From SIG565 sp964607025 (GTDB taxonomy: Bacteria; Bacillota; Clostridia; Oscillospirales; Acutalibacteraceae), in contig CAZSIL010000007.1 of the NCBI GenBank assembly GCA_964607025.1, forward strand, positions 1 to 64,000: a stretch of DNA of 64,000 bases, given 5' to 3'. Below the pieces are notes generated by a model that was given only the letters and a program-made list of their open reading frames with translations, had not been told where the DNA came from and made no database searches. Positions 8,503 through 17,939 of this stretch are shown here, one piece after another (within the stretch, counting starts at the first letter, position 1; every line of letters starts with the position of its first letter). A program made the position numbers and the translations under genes.

Positions 8503-10206
8503 CTATTTTACAATCATATTAACCTTTGGATCAAAAATATTTTCACATTTGCCAATTATAAAGTCATTTTTGATTCTGTTTACAGTTTTATTAATAAAAC
8601 TTTCTTTAAAAAGTCCTGTAAAATCTCTAATTAATTGCATGCCGGGGTTTTCGGTTTGATGCAAAATAAATCCGCCTTGATTTTTTGTAATAATTAGTCT
8701 CCGAGAACTGAAAGTTTCAATAAAATCGATATCAATGGTAATCTCATCGTTGTTATTTTGAATTTTTGAAGAAACAAGGTACTTTTCTCCGTAATAAACA
8801 AGTTCTCCCCTTTTAAACTCGTCAATTCCCAATGGGATAAAAAATTCTGCCTTTGATTCTAGATATTTCAAAAATACTTGCTTTTCAGAAGAAACTATAG
8901 AAATTGATTTTAATCCGCTCGAATAATTATTCTGAAATATTTGCAGCAATTTAGGTAAAAGCCCAACCGAAGCGGAATTTTCGCTCTTTGCTACCAAATC
9001 AACTCCCAAAAGGTCAAAGTTCTTAATAAATGATTTAAATCTGCGATTTGGAAAAATTATATCGAAAAAGTTTTTCTTTTTTTTATTATTTATCGCATTA
9101 TTAAATTTTAGAAGACGGAAGTAAGCAAACATATTTTCGGGTAATCGTTTCGGGAACTTTCCCGAAAAATATTCATTTGTTATATCAAAGAATCGGCTTT
9201 GTTGGAACAACTCATTGTTGCCCGCATTTGTTACAATTAAAATATTCGAATCAAAAAAGCCAAGAACGTTTTGGCCAAACATACCATTAAATAAAAAACT
9301 GTTGTTGCTTTTTTTCGACCAAAACTGATAGCCATAGTCATATTCCCCAAATTGCTCGGGTGTGGAAATTTGCGCTGATGTGGCTGTATTCAACCACTCT
9401 TCGCTTATAATACGCTGAGAATTCCATACACCACGATTCAGTACAACCTGACCGATTTTAGCGAAATCTTCCGGAGTAATAAACAATCCCCATCCACCTA
9501 TTTCGGTATCGGAATTGCTTTTGCCAAAATAAAAATTCTTAATATTCAACGGTTCAAATAAACGTGGGCGCAAATACTCTGTCAATGTTTGTCCGCTAAC
9601 CCGTTTTATTATTGCCGACAGCATATACGTGTTTAAACTATTATAACTAAATTTAGTGCCTGGTTTTAGAGAAAACGCGCTTTTAAAAAACGACCCTTCC
9701 CAATCATCCGAAGACATACAAAGAAACTCGTTAAATGTGCATCCCGTACTCATTGTAAGCAGTGATTTAACCGTCACATCGCGTAATCGAATTTTTTTAA
9801 CAGGGTTAACATATTCAGGAAAGAATTGGGTGATAGGTGTGTTTATATCAAGTTTGCCTTCATCAACCAACATGCCTATGGCTAGTGAAACAACACTTTT
9901 ACAAGCCGAAAATGTCATTTTCCAAACCGATAAATCGGAATTTCCAAAGGCAGATTTTGATATAATTTTTCCGTTTTTTAATATTAAAACGTTGTGCATA
10001 TTAATACTTGAATCGTTATTTAATTCTTGAAGATATTTTAATATAATGTTTGAATCTACACCTTGTGATTCGGGTGTGGCCGTTTCTAGTGGATCAGAAC
10101 TAATATTAGCATTAAATTCAGGTTTGTTGTCTTTTAATTTAATATACGGTGTCATAGTGATATTGGGATTAAACAAATTTTTAAACATGCTTATCGCCTT
10201 GTTCAT
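8503..10206 (-). CDS. Serine hydrolase, beta-lactamase/PBP4* family
   Basis: A protein of 567 aa with a beta-lactamase-fold domain (Pfam Beta-lactamase, class C-like) over about residues 40-370. The nucleophile motif SxxK appears as Ser100-Ala-Cys-Lys103, preceded by WKMTF. The tyrosine motif is in KFSYNSLNTYML, where the usual third-position Asn is replaced by Ser, and NRGVW and GYQFW segments follow as in the family. The last roughly 190 residues form an extra domain I do not recognise. No signal peptide is seen, so a cytoplasmic esterase or peptidase role is as likely as a wall role. The start is ATG 10206 with GAGGTGG upstream. The -10 TATAAT at 10227-10232 (minus) supports independent transcription. 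Substrate unknown. Confidence 0.75.
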   Translation of the reverse strand: MNKAISMFKNLFNPNITMTPYIKLKDNKPEFNANISSDPLETATPESQGVDSNIILKYLQELNNDSSINMHNVLILKNGKIISKSAFGNSDLSVWKMTFSACKSVVSLAIGMLVDEGKLDINTPITQFFPEYVNPVKKIRLRDVTVKSLLTMSTGCTFNEFLCMSSDDWEGSFFKSAFSLKPGTKFSYNSLNTYMLSAIIKRVSGQTLTEYLRPRLFEPLNIKNFYFGKSNSDTEIGGWGLFITPEDFAKIGQVVLNRGVWNSQRIISEEWLNTATSAQISTPEQFGEYDYGYQFWSKKSNNSFLFNGMFGQNVLGFFDSNILIVTNAGNNELFQQSRFFDITNEYFSGKFPKRLPENMFAYFRLLKFNNAINNKKKKNFFDIIFPNRRFKSFIKNFDLLGVDLVAKSENSASVGLLPKLLQIFQNNYSSGLKSISIVSSEKQVFLKYLESKAEFFIPLGIDEFKRGELVYYGEKYLVSSKIQNNNDEITIDIDFIETFSSRRLIITKNQGGFILHQTENPGMQLIRDFTGLFKESFINKTVNRIKNDFIIGKCENIFDPKVNMIVK

Positions 10207-10263
10207 TAAAACCACCTCACGGATTTATTATACAATGACTTTACCGATTTTAAAAGTAATATG

Positions 10264-10292
10264 TTGAATAAATAATGGTTTTATGATAAAAT
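10264..10292 (+). promoter_or_regulatory. Sigma-A promoter of the ABC-F gene
   Basis: TTGAAT (10264-10269) and TAAAAT (10287-10292) are separated by 17 bp, 22 bases before the start codon. It overlaps the divergent control region of the serine hydrolase gene. Confidence 0.7.
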
Positions 10293-10314
10293 TACATGGA
10301 TTTGAGGTGAGAGT

Positions 10315-12210
10315 ATGCAATATAAAATATCAAACGGTTCTTTTTCCTATGGCGCCAATAAAATTTTAAGATGTATTGATTTTGAGATAAAAGACAAGGA
10401 AAAAATTGCCGTTGTGGGAAGAAATGGTTGCGGTAAGTCAACCTTGCTTAAAATCATATCCGGTGAGCTTGAATTAGACCGAGATAATAACTTTAACTCG
10501 CAAATTATTAAAACGGGAATCCGAGAAATCGGCACATTATCACAAATTGCTTTCACCGATGACAGCATTACTCTGCTTGAAGAAATCCGCTCTGTATATT
10601 CAGATATTATCGAGTTGAAGCACCAAATCGACCAACTTTCGTTAACCCTTGAAAACGACCACAGCGATGAAATCATAAAAGAATTTACAAACAAACAGGA
10701 ACTATTTAATAATCTCGGCGGTTATTATTTTGAAAAGGAATATGAAACCATTATTAAAAAGTTTGGATTTAATGATAGCGATAAACTTAAAAAGTTATCC
10801 GAATTTTCCGGTGGGCAACGGACAAAAATCGCTTTTATTAAACTTTTGCTTAGCAAACCTGATATTTTACTCCTTGATGAGCCGACCAACCACCTTGACA
10901 TTGAATCGGTGGAATGGTTGGAGGAATATATCAAAAATTATCCCAAAAGCGTTGTTGTTGTGTCACACGACCGTATGTTTTTAGATAAAACCGTCGATAT
11001 AGTTTATGAAATAGAATATGGTAAAACAAAAAAATACGTGGGCAACTACACTTGCTTTGCGGCTCAAAAGAAAAAAGATAAAGAGCTTCAGCAAAAGCAA
11101 TTTGAAGTACAACAAAAGGAAATTGAACATTTAGAATCGCTTGCTGAACGTTTTAGGTACAAAGCCACAAAAGCGGCAATGGTACAATCAAAATTGAAGG
11201 TTATCGACCGTATGGATTTAATTGATAGACCCGATAAAGATGATAACCGTACCTTCCGCGCCGATTTCACCCCCTTAGTTAAAAGTTATAAAGACGTTTT
11301 AACGGTACGTGATTTGACCGTTGGTTATGATAAATCCCTAATTAAAGTAAATCTAAATATTAAACGATGTGACCGCATTGGTATTGTAGGCAACAACGGA
11401 ACTGGTAAATCTACGTTTTTAAAAACTGTTGTTGGTGCTTTACCTGCAATTTCCGGGGAAATGACTATTGGCAAAAATGTAACCCTCGGCTATTTTGATC
11501 AGCAAATTGCCGCCTTAAATTCATCCAATACTGTTCTTGATGAATTTTGGAACCAATTCCCCACTCTCACCGAAACCCAAGTACGAAATGCTTTAGGGGC
11601 CTTTAGTTTCTGCGGTGAAGATGTTTTTAAATTCGTAAATATGCTATCGGGTGGAGAAAAGGTGAGATTGTCACTTTGCAAAATTTTTCAAAATAAGCCT
11701 AATTTTCTTGTTTTAGATGAACCAACCAACCATATGGATATTGTGGGGAAAGAAGCGCTTGAAGAAATTTTACTTAAATTTGACGGTACCGTACTTTTTG
11801 TATCGCATGACAGATATTTCGTGCAAAAAATCGCCACTTCCCTTTTAGTATTCGACGCGGATACTTCGGAATTTTTCCAATATGGATACGAGCAGTACAT
11901 TGAAGATAAAAAGAAAACAATTAACACAACACCTGATTTTGTTTCAACTGTAAAAAAAGAGAAAAAGCATTACACAACACCCGGTAAGGAGAAAGCAAAG
12001 TTAGAAAGGCAAATCAAAAAGGTACAAGAACAAATTAATACAAGTGAAGAGACACTTACAAAACTGAATGAAGAAATTAATTCTTTATCAAATAGCAACG
12101 ATTACAACCGCCTTGAAGAACTGCGAATTCTAATTGAAAATGAAGAAAATAATCAACTCGACCTTATGGAGATGTTGGAAGAACTGCTAAAAAAAGAACC
12201 CATCTTGTGA
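10315..12210 (+). CDS. ABC-F family ribosome-associated ATPase
   Basis: A protein of 631 aa with two ABC ATPase domains and no membrane segments, the architecture of the ABC-F family (translation factors acting on the ribosomal E site; some members protect against antibiotics). Domain 1 has Walker A GRNGCGKST, signature FSGGQRTKIAF and Walker B LLLDEPTNHLD. Domain 2 has GNNGTGKST, LSGGEKVRLSL and LVLDEPTNHMD. Between them is a charged helical linker (about 245-300), and the last roughly 75 residues are a Lys/Glu-rich coiled coil, as in Uup/YfmR-type members. The start is ATG 10315 with GAGGTG upstream. Whether it gives resistance cannot be read from the sequence. Confidence 0.9.
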   Translation: MQYKISNGSFSYGANKILRCIDFEIKDKEKIAVVGRNGCGKSTLLKIISGELELDRDNNFNSQIIKTGIREIGTLSQIAFTDDSITLLEEIRSVYSDIIELKHQIDQLSLTLENDHSDEIIKEFTNKQELFNNLGGYYFEKEYETIIKKFGFNDSDKLKKLSEFSGGQRTKIAFIKLLLSKPDILLLDEPTNHLDIESVEWLEEYIKNYPKSVVVVSHDRMFLDKTVDIVYEIEYGKTKKYVGNYTCFAAQKKKDKELQQKQFEVQQKEIEHLESLAERFRYKATKAAMVQSKLKVIDRMDLIDRPDKDDNRTFRADFTPLVKSYKDVLTVRDLTVGYDKSLIKVNLNIKRCDRIGIVGNNGTGKSTFLKTVVGALPAISGEMTIGKNVTLGYFDQQIAALNSSNTVLDEFWNQFPTLTETQVRNALGAFSFCGEDVFKFVNMLSGGEKVRLSLCKIFQNKPNFLVLDEPTNHMDIVGKEALEEILLKFDGTVLFVSHDRYFVQKIATSLLVFDADTSEFFQYGYEQYIEDKKKTINTTPDFVSTVKKEKKHYTTPGKEKAKLERQIKKVQEQINTSEETLTKLNEEINSLSNSNDYNRLEELRILIENEENNQLDLMEMLEELLKKEPIL

Positions 12211-12221
12211 TGGGTTCTTTT
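12192..12221. terminator. Bidirectional terminator between ABC-F and oad genes
   Basis: A 13-bp perfect stem (12192-12204 with 12209-12221, core AGAACCCATC) has a TTGT loop and A/T tracts on both sides. It serves the + strand ABC-F gene and the convergent - strand decarboxylase operon. Confidence 0.88.
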
Positions 12222-12224
12222 AAA

Positions 12225-13622
12225 TTAAATAGATAAATCTTCAACAATGAGTGTACGAATAGTATCCTCATTTTTAGGAGCATTGCGTTCGGCTAGGAAC
12301 TTAGAAGCAACCTGTGGGAAAAGAGCATAACTTAATACATCTTCTTCGCACTTAGCTAAATCTCCTGCTTCTAATCTATACTTTTCAAGCTCGGGCTCTA
12401 AAAGGTCAGCCGGACGACAGGTAATAACTTTATCATCGCCGATTGCCTTTCTGCGAACGTCCTCATTAACTTTACCCGGAACCTGACCGTACTCGCCGCG
12501 GAGAACACCCTTTGATTCCTTTGTAATCATTTTATAGCGTTCACCTGCAAGGATATTAAATACCGCTTGAGTGCCAACAATTTGGCTTGTGGGGGTTACG
12601 AGCGGCGGATAACCAAAGTCTTTTCGCACATTTGGAATCTCGGCTAACACATCATAGTATTTATCTTCGGCGTTTGCTTGTTTGAGCTGAGAAATAAGGT
12701 TGGAAAGCATACCGCCGGGAACTTGATAAATAAGAGTTTTTGTATCAACATTAAGCACCTTTGGATCAAGTGTTCCCTCTGCCTTCATCTTATTTGCTAC
12801 CTCTCGGAAATGAGCCGCAGCCTCACTTAATTTGTTAAGGTCAAGTCCTGTATCGCGGTCGGTACCTTCGAGTGTTGCAACAAGTGCCTCGGTTGATGGC
12901 TGTGCAGTACCGTTAGCAAACGGCGATAATGCAGTATCAACAATATCAACGCCCGCCTCAACTGCCATAAGATAGGTCATATCGCCGGTACCTGTTGTAT
13001 TATGAGTATGAAGATGAATCGGCACCTTAACATTTTCTTTGAGTTTTTTAACCAAAGAGTATGCAGCATAAGGAAGCAATAGGTTTGCCATATCCTTAAT
13101 ACAAATTACGTCAGCGCCCATTTTTTCAAGTTTCTTAGCAAGTTCAACAAAGTATTCTTCATTGTGAACAGGGCTTACTGTATAGCTGATAGCAGCTTCA
13201 CAAATACCACCGTATTTTTTACAGGATTTCATTGCCTGCTCCATATTTCTTGTGTCATTTAGAGCATCAAAAATACGGATAACATCGATGCCGTTTTCTA
13301 TTGACTTTTTCACAAACGCATCAACCACATCATCGGCATAGTGTTTATAACCGAGAAGGTTCTGTCCGCGAAGTAGCATTTGAAGTTTTGTGTTGGGCAT
13401 ATGCTTTTTTAAGGTGCGAAGCCGTTCCCACGGGTCTTCGTTTAAGAAACGCATACAAGCATCAAAAGTAGCTCCGCCCCAGCACTCGAGAGACCAATAA
13501 CCCATTTTATCAAGTTTTTCGAGCGCGGGAATCATATCTTCAATACGCATACGGGTAGCCGCCTGCGATTGATGAGCATCACGAAGGATGGTATCTGTAA
13601 TATAAAGTTTTTTCTTTTCCAT
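12225..13622 (-). CDS. Carboxyltransferase (alpha) subunit of a Na+-pump decarboxylase, OadA/PycB type
   Basis: A protein of 465 aa with a TIM-barrel carboxyltransferase domain of the pyruvate carboxylase/oxaloacetate decarboxylase alpha family. Seen are the TDTILRDAHQSQAATRM start (metal-binding Asp and the RDAHQS signature), WGGATFDACMRFLNEDPW, the presumed carboxyl-lysine region CIKDMANLL, and the histidine pair LHTHNTTG. It stops before any biotin-carrier domain, because that domain is a separate gene three positions upstream. It probably transfers the carboxyl of oxaloacetate (or a related acid) to biotin. It is the last gene of the four-gene operon, 14 bases after oadB, with GGAGG upstream. 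Confidence 0.9.
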   Translation of the reverse strand: MEKKKLYITDTILRDAHQSQAATRMRIEDMIPALEKLDKMGYWSLECWGGATFDACMRFLNEDPWERLRTLKKHMPNTKLQMLLRGQNLLGYKHYADDVVDAFVKKSIENGIDVIRIFDALNDTRNMEQAMKSCKKYGGICEAAISYTVSPVHNEEYFVELAKKLEKMGADVICIKDMANLLLPYAAYSLVKKLKENVKVPIHLHTHNTTGTGDMTYLMAVEAGVDIVDTALSPFANGTAQPSTEALVATLEGTDRDTGLDLNKLSEAAAHFREVANKMKAEGTLDPKVLNVDTKTLIYQVPGGMLSNLISQLKQANAEDKYYDVLAEIPNVRKDFGYPPLVTPTSQIVGTQAVFNILAGERYKMITKESKGVLRGEYGQVPGKVNEDVRRKAIGDDKVITCRPADLLEPELEKYRLEAGDLAKCEEDVLSYALFPQVASKFLAERNAPKNEDTIRTLIVEDLSI

Positions 13623-13636
13623 ATAAATACCTCCAA

Positions 13637-14890
13637 TTATGAGAACAACGCGATTAGAACGCCAGCGGCGATAGCCGAGCCGATAACACCTGCAACGTTC
13701 GGTCCCATAGCATGCATAAGCAAGAAGTTAGAGGGATTTGCCTTTTGTCCTTCAGCTTGAGATACACGCGCTGCCATAGGAACTGCCGAAACACCGGCGG
13801 AACCGATAAGCGGATTTACCTTGTCTTTTACAAACAAGTTCATAAGCTTTGCAAGTAAAACGCCACAACCTGTGCCCAAGCCGAAGGCCACAACGCCCAT
13901 ACCCATTATTTTAAGCGTTTGAAGGTTTAAGAAGTTTGTGGCAGTTGCCGTAGCACCAACAGAAATGCCAAGGAATATTGTAACGATATTCATAAGCTCG
14001 TTTTGTGCAGTCTTGCAAAGACGCTCAGCAACACCCGATTCTTTCCAAAGGTTACCAAGCATAAGACAACCTACAAGAGGTGTAGCGGACGGCACAAGAA
14101 GCGCTACGAAAATTGTAACGGCAATCGGGAAAATAATTTTCTCGGTGCGTGTTACCTGACGAAGTGGCTTCATAACAATTTCGCGTTCCTTTTTTGTTGT
14201 AAGTAAACGCATAATCGGCGGCTGAATTACAGGCACCAAAGCCATATAAGAATATGCGGCAACCGCAATAGGCCCTAATAGGCCGGGATAGAGTTTTGAT
14301 GTGGTATAAATAGCGGTAGGGCCATCAGCACCACCGATAATACCGATAGAAGCGGCAGCTTCCTGCGGGAATGCAAGGAAGAAGCAACCAATAAATGTAA
14401 CAAAAATACCAATTTGCGCGGCGGCACCGAGCAACAATGATTTTGGGTTAGAGATCAACGGACCAAAGTCGGTCATAGCACCTATGCCAAGAAAAATTAG
14501 ACACGGGTATACACAGGTTTTAACACCGATATAGAGTATATCGAGCAAGCCACCGTGTTTTAAAATATCGCCGTAACCAAGAGTGGAACCTGGACGCATA
14601 AATTCTGTCCAAAGCTCACTATGGTACATGCCGGCGCCGGGAAGGTTTGTCAATAGCATTCCGAAAGCGATACCAATAAGTAAAAGCGGTTCAAACTGTT
14701 TCTTTATAGCAAGATATAAAAGAAGCAAGGCAACCAAAATCATTACCAAGGTTTTCCAACCTGCTGCTACTGTTATATCAGCACCGATGAGTTCGCTATA
14801 AACAACAGTATCGTTCATGAAATTCTGAAAGAGCTTGTAAAAACCCATATCACGAACGAAATTCATGATAAGATCAATATATTTTTCCAT
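13637..14890 (-). CDS. oadB: Na+-translocating decarboxylase beta subunit OadB
   Basis: An integral membrane protein of 417 aa with about ten hydrophobic segments. It is the beta subunit that couples decarboxylation of carboxybiotin to Na+ export. Family landmarks include the GIIGGADGPTAIYT stretch (conserved Asp and Gly near the ion path), LPGAGMYHSELW, VGATATATNFL, and the C-terminal LLMHAMGPNVAGVIGS. Its length is like that of glutaconyl-CoA/methylmalonyl-CoA/oxaloacetate decarboxylase beta subunits, and the sequence alone does not separate these. The neighbouring alpha subunit points to oxaloacetate. AAGGAG lies upstream of ATG 14890. Confidence 0.93.
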   Translation of the reverse strand: MEKYIDLIMNFVRDMGFYKLFQNFMNDTVVYSELIGADITVAAGWKTLVMILVALLLLYLAIKKQFEPLLLIGIAFGMLLTNLPGAGMYHSELWTEFMRPGSTLGYGDILKHGGLLDILYIGVKTCVYPCLIFLGIGAMTDFGPLISNPKSLLLGAAAQIGIFVTFIGCFFLAFPQEAAASIGIIGGADGPTAIYTTSKLYPGLLGPIAVAAYSYMALVPVIQPPIMRLLTTKKEREIVMKPLRQVTRTEKIIFPIAVTIFVALLVPSATPLVGCLMLGNLWKESGVAERLCKTAQNELMNIVTIFLGISVGATATATNFLNLQTLKIMGMGVVAFGLGTGCGVLLAKLMNLFVKDKVNPLIGSAGVSAVPMAARVSQAEGQKANPSNFLLMHAMGPNVAGVIGSAIAAGVLIALFS

Positions 14891-14912
14891 TGCGATTCTC
14901 CTTGAGCGTAAA

Positions 14913-15281
14913 TTAAGCGATTACGCAAAGAACCGCGCCTGTATCAACAGATGCACCATTTTGAACATTAACGGAAGCTACAGTGCCGTCAACAGGAGAC
15001 ATAATTTCGTTTTCCATTTTCATAGCTTCAAGCACCATAAGAACATCGCCCTTTTTAACAGTAGCGCCGTTCTGTACGTTTACAGATAAAATAGTACCGG
15101 GCATTGGAGCGTTTACGGTAGCTCCATTTGCAACAGGAGCCGCAGGAGCTGCTTTTGCCTCTACAACCGGTGCTGCGGGGGCGGCAGTAACAGCGGGTGT
15201 TGCCTTAACATCAGCCGCATCTACAACCTCTAAAGTGATTTCATACGCAGTACCATTTACAGTTACATTATACTTTTTCAT
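14913..15281 (-). CDS. Biotin carboxyl carrier protein of the decarboxylase
   Basis: A protein of 122 aa. The N-terminal 25 residues form a small beta segment, then an Ala/Pro-rich flexible linker (about 28-55) leads into a C-terminal biotinyl domain. The domain has GTILSVNVQNGATVKKGD and the biotinylation motif EAMKMENE, where the lysine carries biotin. It shuttles the carboxyl group from the alpha subunit to the membrane beta subunit. A separate carrier gene, rather than one fused to the alpha subunit, is common in clostridial Na+-pump decarboxylases. It lies between oadG and oadB with spacings of about 20 bases. Confidence 0.93.
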   Translation of the reverse strand: MKKYNVTVNGTAYEITLEVVDAADVKATPAVTAAPAAPVVEAKAAPAAPVANGATVNAPMPGTILSVNVQNGATVKKGDVLMVLEAMKMENEIMSPVDGTVASVNVQNGASVDTGAVLCVIA

Positions 15282-15299
15282 AACATTTACCTCTTTTTC

Positions 15300-15611
15300 T
15301 TATATTTTTTTAAACGAATGAATACGAATTGCAGAAATATCCGTACCGAGTTCCTCAGCGATTACAGCTGAAATCGCGGCAATAATTTCTTGACGATTTT
15401 GTATAGGTTCCTCTACAACCGGAAGAACAGCATCGGTAACATTTTCTTTTGTATCGATTTTATTTTTGAAGAATAATCCAATTACTTTAACCAAAATAAC
15501 AATACAAATAAGACCGATAAAAACTATACCGATACCTAGCAATACAACTAATTCATTCGGTATCTTTTCAGGTTGTAAGGTTGACAAATAATTTTTAATA
15601 AATTCAGGCAT
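15300..15611 (-). CDS. OadG-type small subunit of the Na+-pump decarboxylase
   Basis: A protein of 103 aa with one membrane segment (about residues 21-48, LLGIGIVFIGLICIVILVK) and a polar C-terminal tail. The tail ends in a stretch typical of the OadG family (AAISAVIAEELGTDISAIRI). This subunit anchors and assembles the alpha-beta complex. It is the first gene of the operon, following a good promoter at 15671-15699 and a strong site AAGGGGGTG before ATG 15611. Assignment rests on size, topology and operon position as much as on sequence. Confidence 0.85.
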   Translation of the reverse strand: MPEFIKNYLSTLQPEKIPNELVVLLGIGIVFIGLICIVILVKVIGLFFKNKIDTKENVTDAVLPVVEEPIQNRQEIIAAISAVIAEELGTDISAIRIHSFKKI

Positions 15612-15670
15612 TTTGGCACCCCCTTATTGTTACAAATTGGTATTTTTTGATTTTTGCCGTAATCAATTTT

Positions 15671-15699
15671 ATTTTAATATATATAATAAATAAAATCAA
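15671..15699 (-). promoter_or_regulatory. Sigma-A promoter of the decarboxylase operon
   Basis: On the minus strand TTGATT (15694-15699) and TAAAAT (15671-15676) are separated by 17 bp. Confidence 0.75.
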
Positions 15700-15740
15700 C
15701 TCTTTTTTAATAATTTTGTCAAATTTTTGTCAATTTATGC

Positions 15741-15770
15741 GCAAAAAAGCACCGCAAATATGCGGTGCTT
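15741..15770 (-). terminator. Intrinsic terminator of the arginine operon
   Basis: A perfect 10-bp stem AAGCACCGCA/TGCGGTGCTT with a 4-base loop is followed on the minus strand by a T-run, directly after argF. Confidence 0.92.
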
Positions 15771-15777
15771 AAATAAA

Positions 15778-16761
15778 TTACAAGGTTGCAGCCATTACGG
15801 CTTTTATTGTGTGCATTCTGTTCTCGGCTTCATCAAAAACAATCGAACGCTCACTCTCAATAACCTCATCGGTTACTTCCATACAGTCGATACCAAATTT
15901 TTCATAGATTTCCTTACCGACAGTTGTATTCAAATCATGAAAAGCAGGCAGGCAATGCATAAAGCGACATTGCTCCCCCGCATCGTTCATAAGGTCCATA
16001 TTTACTTGATATGGCTTCAAATCATCTATTCTTTCTGCCCAAACTTCTGTCGGCTCACCCATAGACACCCAAACATCCGTATATATCACATCGGCATTTT
16101 TTACTGCCACTTTGGGTTCTTCAATAAATTCGAGCACTGCACCCGATTTTTTTGCTATTTCAAGGCACTTATCAATAAGTTCTTTATTGGGAAAATACTT
16201 TTTTGGAGCGCAGGCAACAAAATGGAGTCCCATAATAGCCGAACCCACCATAAGTGAATTACCCATATTATAACGTGCGTCACCCATATATACGAGTTTT
16301 ATACCGCTTAATTTACCAAAATGCTCCTTTATAGTTAAGAAATCAGCTAAAATTTGTGTGGGATGAAATTCATTGGTCAGTCCGTTCCATACAGGAACAC
16401 CCGCATATTTTGCCAAGTCCTCTACAATTTCCTGTCCATAGCCGCGATATTCAATACCATCAAACATACGTCCCAAAACACGTGCCGTATCGGCAATACT
16501 TTCTTTCTTGCCGATTTGTGAGCCCGACGGGTCAAGATACACAGGATGCATACCAAGATCAGCCGCCGCAACTTCAAAAGCGCAACGCGTACGGGTGCTT
16601 GTTTTTTCAAAAATTAATGCGATGTTTTTTCCTTCGCAAATTTTATGCGGTATACCATATTTCTTTTTCTTTTTAAGCTCAGCCGCTAAATTGATTAAAC
16701 CACCGATTTCTTCAGCGGTAAAATCAAGCAACTTTAAAAAGCTTTTTCCTTTTAAGTCCAT
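15778..16761 (-). CDS. argF: Ornithine carbamoyltransferase ArgF
   Basis: A protein of 327 aa that makes citrulline from ornithine and carbamoyl phosphate. Diagnostic motifs are the carbamoyl-phosphate loop STRTRCAFE, FHPTQILADF, the ornithine-binding DVWVSMGE, and the catalytic HCLPAFHD. The family length is about 310-335 aa. I chose ATG 16761 because AAGGAG sits just upstream; the longer in-frame start lies inside argD. It is the last gene of argGHCJBDF, followed by a strong terminator. The biosynthetic context argues against a catabolic arcB role. Confidence 0.95.
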   Translation of the reverse strand: MDLKGKSFLKLLDFTAEEIGGLINLAAELKKKKKYGIPHKICEGKNIALIFEKTSTRTRCAFEVAAADLGMHPVYLDPSGSQIGKKESIADTARVLGRMFDGIEYRGYGQEIVEDLAKYAGVPVWNGLTNEFHPTQILADFLTIKEHFGKLSGIKLVYMGDARYNMGNSLMVGSAIMGLHFVACAPKKYFPNKELIDKCLEIAKKSGAVLEFIEEPKVAVKNADVIYTDVWVSMGEPTEVWAERIDDLKPYQVNMDLMNDAGEQCRFMHCLPAFHDLNTTVGKEIYEKFGIDCMEVTDEVIESERSIVFDEAENRMHTIKAVMAATL

Positions 16762-16772
16762 TATTTTTCTCC

Positions 16773-17939
16773 TTATAAAGCACAAGCGTCTTTTATTACT
16801 GTAATTGCCTTCTTTAATTCTTCCATGGAAATATTGAGCGCCGGTAATAATCTTACTTTATCTTTAGCCGTAAGACATAAAACACCGTTTTCCATACAAA
16901 TTTTAACAATTTCAGGTGCGTCCTTTTCAGTCTTAATCCCAATCATAAGTCCCAGTCCGCTGACGCTAATCACACCATTAGCTTTTGATAATTCATCAAA
17001 AATATATTTACTTTTTGCTTCAATCTCGTTAAGTAAATTATTATCGATTCTATTTATTATACTAATAGCCCCGGCACAGCATACGGGATTACCGCCAAAG
17101 GTTGAACCATGTTCACCAAAGCCCAAAACATTTTCGGTCTTTTCACCTAACAACACTGCACCAATCGGCAGTCCGCCGCCTAGTCCCTTTGCAGTTGTCA
17201 CAATGTCGGGTTTTATTCCGTAATGCATATAGGAATAAAATTTACCCGTTCTGCCGTTACCCGTTTGCACTTCATCAACAATTAAAAGGATGTCGTTATC
17301 ATTAGCAAAATCATATACACCCTTGACAAACTCCTCTTCTAAAACGTTGACTCCGCCTTCACCCTGAATACACTCAATCATTATTGCTGCAGTTTTGTGA
17401 CTTTTTGCAGTTTTAATTAGTAAGTCAAGATCATTTGCGGGAGTATGAACAAAACCATCAGTTAGCGGATTAAATAATTCGTGATAATGTTCCTGACCCG
17501 TAGCGGCAAGTGTGGTAATCGTTCTGCCATGAAAACTGTTTTCAAGGGTAATTATTGTGTAATAATCACTTCCCTTTTTGTCTGCGGCGTATTTACGGGC
17601 GGTTTTTATGGCGCACTCATTTGCTTCAGCACCCGAATTGCCAAAAAACACCTTTTTCATACCCGTCTTTTTACAAAGTAACTGTGCTAATTTTGCGCAC
17701 GGCTCTGTAAAATACAAATTCGAAGTATGCTGCAAAAGTGACAATTGTTCGGCTACCGCATTTTTCCATATTTCATCGGCGAAACCGAAAGACGTAACAC
17801 CGATTCCCGAACCCATATCAATATAACTTTTGCCATTTACATCATATACCGTTGAGTTTTCACCACGAACTAGTTCTATTGGAAAACGATTATATGTTCC
17901 GGCAATATATTCCTTATCAATAGATGCAAAACCGTTCAT
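16773..17939 (-). CDS. argD: Acetylornithine aminotransferase ArgD
   Basis: A class III PLP-dependent aminotransferase of 388 aa converting N-acetylglutamate semialdehyde to N-acetylornithine. Motifs include FGNSGAEANE (cofactor phosphate binding), SFHGRTITTLAATGQ, LLIVDEVQTGNGRTG, and the Schiff-base lysine in TTAKGLGGGLPIGAV. Its ATG shares one base with the argB stop codon (TAATG overlap), so translation is coupled. Confidence 0.95.
   Translation of the reverse strand: MNGFASIDKEYIAGTYNRFPIELVRGENSTVYDVNGKSYIDMGSGIGVTSFGFADEIWKNAVAEQLSLLQHTSNLYFTEPCAKLAQLLCKKTGMKKVFFGNSGAEANECAIKTARKYAADKKGSDYYTIITLENSFHGRTITTLAATGQEHYHELFNPLTDGFVHTPANDLDLLIKTAKSHKTAAIMIECIQGEGGVNVLEEEFVKGVYDFANDNDILLIVDEVQTGNGRTGKFYSYMHYGIKPDIVTTAKGLGGGLPIGAVLLGEKTENVLGFGEHGSTFGGNPVCCAGAISIINRIDNNLLNEIEAKSKYIFDELSKANGVISVSGLGLMIGIKTEKDAPEIVKICMENGVLCLTAKDKVRLLPALNISMEELKKAITVIKDACAL

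Noticed and set aside
10315..12210. Antibiotic-resistance ABC-F
   Set aside because: The long linker of known resistance members is not evident, and the layout is that of housekeeping factors.
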